NCBI GenBank assembly: GCA_937915755.1
Contig: CALGGR010000219.1
Location: 1 to 9,871, forward strand
Direction of reading: 5' to 3'
DNA: 9,871 bases
Origin: an uncultured Fretibacterium sp.
Lineage (GTDB): Bacteria > Synergistota > Synergistia > Synergistales > Aminobacteriaceae
The notes under the pieces were generated by a model. That model ran no database searches and had not been told where the DNA came from. It saw nothing but the letters and a program-made list of their open reading frames with translations. The first letter of the stretch is position 1. Each line of letters starts with the position of its first letter. Below, piece after piece: positions 1-5,081 of this stretch. Position numbers and translations under genes: made by a program.

Positions 1-42
1 GAGATTAGACCGAATATGCAGACAGGCAGTCCGGCCAATTAA
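1..42 (+). pseudogene. tnpB: Probable 3' tail of an IS605-type tnpB (partial, runs off window)
   Basis: Reading from base 1 gives EIRPNMQTGSPAN and then a TAA stop at 40-42. Only 13 residues are visible, so homology cannot be shown from sequence alone. The call rests on position and style: TnpB proteins commonly end in a variable, low-complexity tail of this kind, and the stop lies a few bases before a hairpin that resembles an IS605/ISDra2 right end (51-81). The catalytic RuvC-like domain would lie to the left of the window. If correct, TnpB is the RNA-guided nuclease of the element, and its mRNA 3' end overlaps the omega RNA. It could instead be chance open frame. Confidence 0.4.
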
Positions 43-857
43 GACGGCTGGAAGCTCTCGACTTTGGTCGTGTGAGGCTTCACAGTAACTGCAAGCCTCA
101 ACGCTATTAGCGGGTGAAGGTGCTTTGCTATGTACGCTGAGGATATAAAGCGGGCCGTCCGCCCGTTGCCGTCATAGAACGAGTGAATATACACAAACAA
201 GTAATGAAATACAGCTATGCGGATAAGCGTAGGATATTCGTCATCGTTGAGGAATTTTAAGGCACCAGAAAGAGCGGTTATCAGTTCATCCTCTGGAGTC
301 ATGCCTCTATGAATAATCTTGCCTAAAGATGAATGAATATCAACAGCTTCCTTCCTGAAGAGTATACCGTCAAGTTTATTTTTAGGGTTCTCAGCCACAG
401 CATCAGCATGAGCAAACTCATCATAGAAGTCCCTGATATCCTTGCAAGATACAAAGAGCGGGCACTGTTCCAAAATAAGCAGGTAATATTTCTTTATGAT
501 TGAGGAAAAATGAGTATTATTCGAGTTACTATCAAGAATATCCTTTAGTTCCCTATGAGTGCTATGAATACCCTCTATGGAGCTAGTAGAGTATACTTCA
601 TCAACTATGGACAATAAAGCAGACTGCTGCTGAACGATATTAGTAACGTTTTGAAGAATATGGGTAAAATCAGCGAATTGAGTATATATTTTCTCCGTGA
701 TGATAGCTAAATCTTGGTTGTAGTAGAAAAAAGCCGGAAATTCTTTATAGTGGTTGAACTGCCTGATATTCAGCGGCAAGTGAACAGCGGAGGGACAGGA
801 AAAACGAGAAAGATATTCAGAGCTATGAGACTTGGGATTAGAGTGAACTACCGCCAC
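39..857 (-). pseudogene. Fic-family AMPylase gene body, disrupted at both ends
   Basis: Fic proteins transfer AMP or related groups from nucleotides to hydroxyl side chains of target proteins. The open frame has 272 codons from GTG at 857. An N-terminal Fic_N-like region is followed by the class II inhibitory helix motif TSSIEG (ORF residues 91-96, pattern [S/T]xxxE[G/N]) and the core HSFYDGNGRTAR (225-236), matching HxFx(D/E)GNGRxxR with Ser in place of the usual Pro. The GTG is not a believable start: an in-frame TAA directly precedes it, no Shine-Dalgarno sits at proper distance, and it lies inside a transposon hairpin. Genuine Fic sequence is 84-840. The true first codons lie at 1154-1185, beyond an inserted element. 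The last codons (42-83) are read from another insertion end, so roughly the final quarter of a normal 330-380 residue protein is missing. The GNGR core helices survive, but a stable product is doubtful. Base composition is AT-richer than the dap genes, which suggests transfer. Confidence 0.85.
43..83 (+). mobile_element. IS200/IS605-type right end (ISDra2-like hairpin)
   Basis: The segment holds GAAGC (51-55) pairing with GCTTC (77-81), and inside it CGAC (59-62) pairing with GTCG (67-70) around a TTTG loop. It ends in TTCAC at 79-83. A CGACTTT(A/G)GTCGTG hairpin closed by a TTCA-type terminus is the usual look of IS605/ISDra2-group right ends, where TnpA binds the hairpin and cuts at the tip. 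To its right, the minus strand is good Fic coding sequence. To its left, the Fic reading frame turns into unrelated sequence and stops at 39. The exact tip (83) is inferred: it falls on a codon boundary of fic (next codon 84-86, Thr). The left end of this element is outside the window. Confidence 0.6.
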
Positions 858-872
858 TTATAGAAGAGGCAG
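851..872 (+). repeat. Left-end imperfect hairpin of the inserted element
   Basis: CCGCCACTT (851-859) faces AAGAGGCAG (864-872) across the loop ATAG. Seven of nine positions pair. It starts 10 nt inside the proposed left tip and mirrors the right-end hairpin in stem length, loop size and the ACTT/AAG loop-proximal pairs. In IS200/IS605 elements such hairpins are the TnpA recognition structures on single-stranded DNA. The apparent GTG start of the fic body (857) lies inside it. Confidence 0.65.
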
Positions 873-896
873 CTTCCTAATTCAACGAGGTCAGCG

Positions 897-915
897 CTCC
901 GATTCTATGTCGGAG
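897..915 (+). repeat. Small perfect stem inside the element
   Basis: CTCCGA (897-902) pairs with TCGGAG (910-915) around a 7-nt loop. There is no T-run, so it is not a terminator. It could be part of a folded left end or of a structured RNA. Its function is not known. Confidence 0.4.
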
Positions 916-939
916 TCGTCTTGCCGAAGGAACGCAGTA

Positions 940-1153
940 CGTCCTCTCCAAAGGCGTTTATGGCTCGAAGCCAAGGTTCCCTACGCACCGTCCCTTCGGG
1001 GCTACGCTATGGTACCGAATTTATATTCAAACTACATTGTGTTGTCGGAATCCACTTATTCCTGTTATTCAACGAAAGGAATTATATCACACTTAACTTA
1101 ACTTAGCGCAATTCATCTCCAACTTACAGAAGTGGGAGCCTTCTTGCGCGTTA
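940..1153 (+). ncRNA. Candidate omega-RNA-like scaffold (3' part of element)
   Basis: This stretch has no convincing protein but several stems in a row: GGCT-CGA-AGCC at 962-972, CCC with GGG around a TTCG tetraloop at 992-1001, then the nested right-end structure at 1106-1149. In tnpB elements the omega RNA ends at the element right tip, and the host bases just beyond serve as guide. Here those would be the fic bases from 1154 on. No tnpB is visible in the element, so any such RNA would act with a nuclease made elsewhere, or be a fossil. The start of the transcript is not visible; 940 is only where the structured part begins. Confidence 0.35.
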
Positions 1154-1185
1154 TGGTAAAAAATTCTGTATAAGCTATCGAACAT
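1093..1185 (-). pseudogene. Displaced N-terminal start of the fic gene
   Basis: An ATG at 1185 has AGAGAGG five bases upstream, a good ribosome binding site. It opens MFDSLYRIFYH (native bases 1154-1185) and then runs into the inserted element, ending at a TAA (1093-1095) after 30 codons. Fic proteins with an N-terminal Fic_N region typically begin with a Leu-Tyr-aromatic helix like this one. Joining base 1154 to base 840 gives ...FYHNPKSHSSEY..., in frame with the fic body: 84-840 plus 1154-1185 totals 789 nt, exactly 263 codons. This shows the original start and confirms the insertion. Confidence 0.8.
1106..1149 (+). repeat. Right-end nested hairpin of the inserted element
   Basis: The outer stem GCGCAA (1106-1111) pairs perfectly with TTGCGC (1144-1149). 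The inner stem CTCCAACTT (1117-1125) pairs with AAGTGGGAG (1130-1138) with one mismatch and the loop ACAG. The structure ends 4 nt before the proposed right tip at 1153. This two-storey layout, with CATCTCC on one side and GGGAGCC on the other, is a familiar right-end form of IS200/IS605-group tnpB elements. Recognition is from memory of the family, not from a search. Confidence 0.7.
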
Positions 1186-1220
1186 AAGAACCTCTCTGAT
1201 ATATTTGTCAAAAACAGGAG

Positions 1221-1285
1221 TAATTGACAAGCAAATATAATGATGCTATCAAAATTGTAATAATTTGACAAGCAATATGATGCTA
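1221..1285. repeat. Pair of imperfect direct repeats upstream of fic
   Basis: Copy 1 (1221-1248) and copy 2 (1261-1285) share TAATTGACAAGCAA, then TATAATGATGCTA or TATGATGCTA, with a 3-nt gap and one base difference. Their offset is 40 nt. A reversed TTGTCAA lies at 1205-1211, so the heptamer TTGACAA occurs three times in 67 nt, once inverted. The location, 20-100 nt upstream of the original fic ATG, would suit an operator or activator site. No convincing sigma-70 promoter towards fic was found. Function is unproven. Confidence 0.5.
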
Positions 1286-1389
1286 ACTTTTAGGAAGGGT
1301 TTCGTTATCTTCTTGAAATCAAAGCAGAGGCAGAAATCCTTTAGTACACGCCTCGCCATATAGTCTTAGTTGCTTTGACTTGTTCAAAA

Positions 1390-1917
1390 TCATCGTATCA
1401 AGAAGCTTGTGGTTCCGCATAAATCACCTTCGCAATCTCCGCACAACCCCTTACTCTTCAGCCATTCACTCGCAGGGTGATGCCCAGTCCCGATTAGCGA
1501 GGCCGCCTGAAGATGAAGGCACTTAACGTTCACGCCATCGCCGACTCTAATTCCTCCGACTCCACCGCGCATAACGTCTCTGAATATCTTCGCCCTGAAT
1601 CTCCGAATGAAAGCATTTTCCCTCGTCCCAAGTTTCAGACGTATAACCTGATGCTGAATGTTATATTCCCGCCATTCATGGACGAGTCCCCGCGAGGTTA
1701 TGTACTCTTCAAGCTCGTGAACTCCGCCCATACTCTCAATCTTCCCAGCTAACTTCACCAAATACGGGCAGACAAGCCAGAAGCTCGTCGGAAAAACTTT
1801 CCTTCCCCATGGCCGACAAACCTGAACTTGGACATGGCCGAACCTGCATTTTATTTCACGCGCAACAAAAACGGGAGATGCCCTTCGACACCCCCCGCAG
1901 TTCATTCTCCAGTTCAT
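1390..1917 (-). CDS. DUF501 family protein
   Basis: This 175-residue protein has the hallmarks of DUF501, a family of unknown biochemical role found in several anaerobic lineages and Actinobacteria. Visible blocks are FPTSFWLVCPYL (42-53), RGGVGGIR (117-124), VKCLHLQAAS (131-140) and HHPASEWL (146-153), then a Cys-containing tail (CGDCEGDLC, 159-167). There are no membrane segments or signal peptide. It starts 2 nt after the stop of the S1-domain gene, so translation is probably coupled; the Shine-Dalgarno is weak. The first dozen residues (Trp, Met, Gly and Cys rich) look unlike the rest. A different frame over the same bases reads DELENELRG, more typical of an N-terminal helix but without a start codon, so the exact start or an indel near the G6 run (1891-1896) is uncertain. 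It is the last gene of its string; I see no clear terminator behind it. Confidence 0.75.
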   Translation of the reverse strand: MNWRMNCGGCRRASPVFVAREIKCRFGHVQVQVCRPWGRKVFPTSFWLVCPYLVKLAGKIESMGGVHELEEYITSRGLVHEWREYNIQHQVIRLKLGTRENAFIRRFRAKIFRDVMRGGVGGIRVGDGVNVKCLHLQAASLIGTGHHPASEWLKSKGLCGDCEGDLCGTTSFLIR

Positions 1918-1919
1918 CG

Positions 1920-2486
1920 CTAAAATTCGCGGCTGTTCCTTCGTTTCGTTGTACGCCCGGAGCGCGCCGTGTTCCTGGTGTTCAAGTCCGTGATCTTTGC
2001 CTCGCTGGTCTTCAGGAATGATGCCATCTTCTTCTCGAAACTGTCAGCCTCTTCAGGATTTGCCTCGCGGTATTCAGCCTGAACTTCACGGAAATCACGC
2101 ATTCCTCGAGTTTCGCGCGTTACAGTTCTGTAATCTTTTGGCGGCCGTCCCTGAGTGTCATGCGGCTGCATGATCGGCTTTCTCGGAGGACGCTGGGGAC
2201 GCTCTGGAGGCTCCTGCATCTGCTTCAGCGATAAGTCTATCCGCCCCTTCTCGTCTATCCTGATGACCTTCGCCTGTATCTTGTCCTGTGCTTTTAGAAC
2301 CGTGTTTATGTCCTTCACGAACGAATACGAAAGCTCCGAGATGTGTATCATTCCTTTTCGTCCCGTCTTCGCAATTCTCACGAAAGCCCCGTATGGCATT
2401 ATCTGTTCAACGGTGCATTCCACGATCTCCCCAACTTCAACTCCGGCTGATGTGTCAACGATATTAGCCTCGGCCATGTGAAACAT
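1920..2486 (-). CDS. S1-domain RNA-binding protein with basic tail
   Basis: The 188-residue product begins with one S1 OB-fold (about residues 17-90): VGEIVECTVEQIMPYGAFVRI, then GRKGMIHISELS and VIRIDEKGRIDLSLKQ. This is the layout of small S1 proteins such as B. subtilis YugI/YabR, which bind RNA or ribosomes. The rest (91-188) is Pro/Arg/Glu rich and ends in a strongly basic stretch (SGRTTKRRNSREF), probably disordered and nucleic-acid contacting. The start is open: ATG at 2486 lies only 3 nt from a GGGGAG ribosome binding site, while ATG at 2477 lies 12 nt away. It follows the preceding basic hypothetical gene by 22 nt and is 2 nt from DUF501, so it looks co-transcribed with both. It probably acts in the cytoplasm in translation or RNA control; the exact role is inferred from the domain only. 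Confidence 0.85.
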   Translation of the reverse strand: MFHMAEANIVDTSAGVEVGEIVECTVEQIMPYGAFVRIAKTGRKGMIHISELSYSFVKDINTVLKAQDKIQAKVIRIDEKGRIDLSLKQMQEPPERPQRPPRKPIMQPHDTQGRPPKDYRTVTRETRGMRDFREVQAEYREANPEEADSFEKKMASFLKTSEAKITDLNTRNTARSGRTTKRRNSREF

Positions 2487-2508
2487 TTACTCCCCTGATA
2501 TAGATTTT

Positions 2509-3093
2509 TTACTCCCAGCGCCATTCAGGTTTTCCGCCAAGCCCAAGCCTCCGTATCAAGTATGCGTATTTCGCCTTGAGCTGACGGCTTCCGGCTTTGT
2601 ACCAGACAAGAAGAGTCCCGCGCTGTTTGTTCAACGCTAATTTTAACACGCCGCCCTCAACTATCGGCCCGTAACATGCAAGTATCACTTCTCCCCGCAA
2701 CGTCTCCGGCCGCTTTATGTATTTGAGGACATTCATACGCTCTTGCGGAAGTGCCTGAACCTGCTTCAGTAATGACCATGTTTTAGGCTTCTTCGCGAAC
2801 TGGAAGCTGTGTGTCCTTACGTCCTCTTTCACGAAACGTTTTATTCGGTAGTTGTGAGACTTAGGCATTTTTCCGGCGAGCTTAACGTTCACGGCATTCG
2901 CTTTCATCTTCTCCGTAATCTCCGAGAACTCGAACGGCCTCGACACCTCGCACGGAATCTCAGGCTTAAGACGGACAACATCAACACGCTTCTTAATGCT
3001 CACGGTCTCGGGAGGGTCAACGCTGAAATCGTCAATCCTGTAAACGTCAACCCTCCTTAAAACACGGCTTGCAATGAAATCACGAAGCCCCAT
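2509..3093 (-). CDS. Hypothetical basic protein
   Basis: I do not recognise this 194-residue protein. It is rich in Lys and Arg throughout, has no signal peptide, and lacks long hydrophobic segments. The middle (about 75-120) is especially basic (KMPKSHNYRIKRFVKEDVR). The C-terminal part (about 130-185) looks like a compact beta/alpha unit (GEVILACYGPIVEGGVLKLA, then TLLVWYKAG) and the protein ends GKPEWRWE. The start ATG overlaps the previous stop by one base (TAATG), which indicates translational coupling and fixes the start. The basic charge and the S1-domain gene next door are compatible with nucleic-acid binding, but that is only inference from context. Confidence 0.7.
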   Translation of the reverse strand: MGLRDFIASRVLRRVDVYRIDDFSVDPPETVSIKKRVDVVRLKPEIPCEVSRPFEFSEITEKMKANAVNVKLAGKMPKSHNYRIKRFVKEDVRTHSFQFAKKPKTWSLLKQVQALPQERMNVLKYIKRPETLRGEVILACYGPIVEGGVLKLALNKQRGTLLVWYKAGSRQLKAKYAYLIRRLGLGGKPEWRWE

Positions 3094-3641
3094 TATCTTG
3101 TCCCAGACGCAAGGAAATTCAGAGCCTTCTCCAATCTCGCAAAAGGTTCGAGAATATCCATCGTAGCCGCTGCTTCCGTGAGGATTGCCCCCGTCTGCTG
3201 AACTTCCTCCGGCCTTATTCCTCCGGGAAATTCTGCCCTGAAGGGTGCGCCGTTAGTGTTCGCCTGAATGAGAAAGACTCCAGGGTCTGCCGTAGTCTCG
3301 ATATGCCCGGCAGCATCAAGAGGAACATGCGGGGATTCTTCCAGGAGTACGGACTTTATCCTGCTCTTTTCGCGCAATGGTGCGAGAATATCTGAGTCGT
3401 TGCATATCCAGATCTGCGGGTCAGTTTCCACAGCGTCAAGAAGGCTCTCAAGTATCAGCTTCTCTTTTGCGTACTTCCCGAATGACTCGCCGTATAAAAT
3501 TCTTGAGAGCTGGTCGGGTCTCAATGGGTCAGTTCTCACAAAATCAACAGGGAATCCCTTAGCGTCCGTAACAAGCGCAGCACCCCGAATCTGTGTCTCC
3601 GTTCCATCTATGATTATGTAGCCCATAGCATTATTTGCCAT
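3093..3641 (-). CDS. Hypothetical protein, soluble alpha/beta
   Basis: This 182-residue protein is not one I can name. The start is well supported: GGAGGAG lies 8 nt upstream of the ATG, and the gene follows the aspartokinase-like gene by 18 nt. The sequence opens with a likely beta-rich part (MGYIIIDG, then RGAALVTDAKGFPVDFVRTDP, residues 7-39), a helical segment RILYGESFGKYAKEKLILESLLDAV (47-71), a strand with a DSD turn (IWICNDSDIL, 78-87) and a C-terminal helix pair (143-178). There is no transmembrane segment, signal sequence or known catalytic motif. Sitting between a degenerate aspartokinase and a basic protein in one transcript, it may share their regulation. No function is assigned. 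Confidence 0.7.
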   Translation of the reverse strand: MANNAMGYIIIDGTETQIRGAALVTDAKGFPVDFVRTDPLRPDQLSRILYGESFGKYAKEKLILESLLDAVETDPQIWICNDSDILAPLREKSRIKSVLLEESPHVPLDAAGHIETTADPGVFLIQANTNGAPFRAEFPGGIRPEEVQQTGAILTEAAATMDILEPFARLEKALNFLASGTR

Positions 3642-3659
3642 TTTTACATCTCCTCCGCA

Positions 3660-4982
3660 TCAATGAAGTATCATAGCTCCGTACAATGCACGCACGGTAG
3701 CTTCATAATCATCATCGTACACTCCGATTATTATGTTGAGATCATCGCTTCCCTGTTCTATCATTCGCACTTTTATTCCGGCCTCTGCAATAGCGTTGAA
3801 CATCTTTGCGAATATACCCTTAACCGTCCCCATACCTTTGCCGACTACAGTGATGAGTGAGAGATTCTTTTCGACACGTATATCTTCGGGCTTTATCGCG
3901 TCATTGAGGGCTTGGATAATTTCGGCTCGCTTGAGGTCAAAGAGAGGGTTCTTCACGACGATCGAGAACCTGTATATTCCCGACATGTAATGCTCACAAG
4001 AAATGTTCCTGTCCGTGAATATCCCGAAAACTTTTGTGCCTATTCCAGTCAGACGATTGAGGCCGAATTTCTGGATATGGATAATCCTGTAGTTGCGTTT
4101 TCCGGCAATACAGGCTGCGACACCGCGCTTCGAGTCTGGAGGAAGCTCGGCTGTTACGCTTGTTCCTTCGTCGTTGATATCGTTGATGTTGCGGACACTT
4201 ATCGGGATTCCTATGTTCTCCATGAGAAGTATGACGTCCTCATGGAATATGTTAATACCCATGTATGTAAGCTGCTTTAGTTCCTCATAGGTTATCTGCC
4301 TTATGACTTCAGGATTCTCGACGATGCCCGGATCTGCGCTGTAGATTTTTGTGGTCTCACTCCATTTTTCGCATAGTGAGGCATGTACTGCGCGTGCAAC
4401 TATTGCGGCGGTTATGTCGGCTCCTCCTCGCGGGAACAGCTTTATGGTGTTGCTTCCCATCGAGCCATAGAAACCCGGTATGACAGCGTGTTCTTCGTTT
4501 GCGAAAATCTTCTCGGCGGCAGCAAAAGTCTTATCGCGGTCAAGTGTTCCGTCCTTCGCGAAGTAAATGAAATCGGCGGCATCAATGAACTTCCAGCCTA
4601 TATACTCGGCGAAAAGCTTGGCCATTATATTCTCACCGCGGCTGACAACGTAATCATTGCCTCTCCCGAAGAACAAATTTTTCTTGAGGTTCATGATTTC
4701 AGCGTCGAGGTAGAAGTTAACACCGATGCCTCTTGCAAGGACGTTGAATTTATCGCGGACTTTCGTCATCATCTCGTCGAAATTTTCACGGTTAGTGTAG
4801 CGGGCGTTCATGATGAAGAGCATGTCCGTAACTTTCACGTCTTCACGCGAGACACCGCCCGGCGCAGAGACTATTACATAGCGGCGGTTAGGGTTTGACA
4901 TTAATATGTCTGCTGTTCTTTGTATCATCTCAGGAGTCGAAAATGCTGCGCTCCCGAATTTTGAAACAATTACATCGCTCAT
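3660..4982 (-). CDS. Aspartokinase-like protein with degenerate active site and two ACT domains
   Basis: From the ATG at 4982 this is a 440-residue homologue of YclM/LysC-type aspartokinase. That start is preferred over GTG at 4991 because AAGGAA lies about 9 nt before the ATG but abuts the GTG. The fold is colinear with the canonical copy encoded just upstream (5082-6419): kinase domain about 1-295, tandem ACT domains about 300-440. Lys8, SAPG (39-42), KVTD (50-53) and SRGE (114-117) are kept. But KFGGTS has become KFGSAA (8-13), FSRGGSD has become FPRGGAD (183-189), the TDVSG nucleotide-site stretch has become SETTK, and ADPR has become ADPG. The ACT parts, where lysine or threonine bind in this family, look whole (for example VVGKGMGTVKGIFAKMFNAI). 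I infer a catalytically poor, possibly regulatory paralogue; weak activity cannot be excluded. It heads the second gene string. Confidence 0.85.
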   Translation of the reverse strand: MSDVIVSKFGSAAFSTPEMIQRTADILMSNPNRRYVIVSAPGGVSREDVKVTDMLFIMNARYTNRENFDEMMTKVRDKFNVLARGIGVNFYLDAEIMNLKKNLFFGRGNDYVVSRGENIMAKLFAEYIGWKFIDAADFIYFAKDGTLDRDKTFAAAEKIFANEEHAVIPGFYGSMGSNTIKLFPRGGADITAAIVARAVHASLCEKWSETTKIYSADPGIVENPEVIRQITYEELKQLTYMGINIFHEDVILLMENIGIPISVRNINDINDEGTSVTAELPPDSKRGVAACIAGKRNYRIIHIQKFGLNRLTGIGTKVFGIFTDRNISCEHYMSGIYRFSIVVKNPLFDLKRAEIIQALNDAIKPEDIRVEKNLSLITVVGKGMGTVKGIFAKMFNAIAEAGIKVRMIEQGSDDLNIIIGVYDDDYEATVRALYGAMILH

Positions 4983-5030
4983 AAAGCTCACTTCCTTTGC
5001 GGTATATGAATGAAAATACAGTCGGTAATA

Positions 5031-5036
5031 ATTATA
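5031..5036 (-). promoter_or_regulatory. Candidate -10 box for the aspartokinase-like gene string
   Basis: On the minus strand the hexamer TATAAT lies about 50 nt before the ATG at 4982 and just downstream of the T-run of the preceding terminator, in an AT-rich gap. No good -35 box stands 16-18 nt upstream of it, so an activator or a different sigma factor may be needed, or the match is chance. The leader is too short (about 40 nt) for a lysine riboswitch. Confidence 0.35.
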
Positions 5037-5047
5037 AACGTTAAGGC

Positions 5048-5077
5048 AAAAAAATAACCCCCGTATTTCAGGGGGCT
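5048..5077 (-). terminator. Rho-independent terminator of the dap operon
   Basis: On the minus strand, AGCCCCC pairs with GGGGGTT (core 5 G-C pairs, 5071-5075 with 5058-5062, loop of 8 nt), directly followed by TTATTTTTTT. It starts 4 nt after the stop of the canonical aspartokinase gene. The stem and T-run are textbook quality. It separates the diaminopimelate operon from the second aspartokinase-like string; some read-through remains possible. Confidence 0.85.
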
Positions 5078-5081
5078 TTTC

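Larger units (their letters stand above)
841..1153 (+). mobile_element. Transposase-less IS200/IS605-type element (PATE/MITE-like) inserted in fic
   Basis: This 313-nt block interrupts fic. The left flank ends ...GGATTA (840) and the block ends ...GCGTTA (1153), followed by TGGTAAA of fic. The shared TTA leaves a 3-nt uncertainty in placing the ends. There is no longer target duplication, as expected for this superfamily. Both ends carry a subterminal imperfect hairpin of the same build: 851-859 with 864-872 (loop ATAG) and 1117-1125 with 1130-1138 (loop ACAG), and both 5' arms end in ACTT. The right hairpin is enclosed by a second perfect stem, GCGCAA/TTGCGC. That double structure is common at the 3' ends of tnpB-bearing elements. 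No transposase fits inside: the longest plus-strand frames have about 60 codons and lack recognisable domains. Deleting 841-1153 rejoins fic in frame, which is the strongest evidence for the boundaries. Mobilisation would need TnpA in trans. Confidence 0.8.

Noticed and set aside
907..1106. Two overlapping plus-strand frames of 61-64 codons inside the fic insert, possible small proteins or tnpB remnants.
   Set aside because: Neither has a ribosome binding site or any recognisable TnpB motif. The stretch is better explained as the structured, non-coding part of the element.
1224..1252. Plus-strand promoter: TTGACA (1224-1229), 17 nt, TATCAA (1247-1252).
   Set aside because: The boxes are acceptable, but nothing on the plus strand downstream is a gene. 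TTGACA is part of the repeat, so the match is likely incidental.
1221..1285. Direct repeats as a minimal CRISPR array.
   Set aside because: There are only two copies with internal gaps, a 12-nt spacer between them and no cas genes nearby.
1286..1389. A possible small gene after DUF501 (24 codons on the minus strand from an ATG overlapping the DUF501 stop).
   Set aside because: It is very short, lacks a ribosome binding site and shows no recognisable content. No terminator hairpin was seen here either.
4383..4898. A 171-codon plus-strand frame opposite the aspartokinase-like gene.
   Set aside because: It is antisense to a clear coding gene and shows no family features.
4983..5057. Lysine riboswitch or T-box leader before the aspartokinase-like gene.
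   Set aside because: The gap is only about 75 nt after the terminator, far too short for either, and no conserved core elements are visible.
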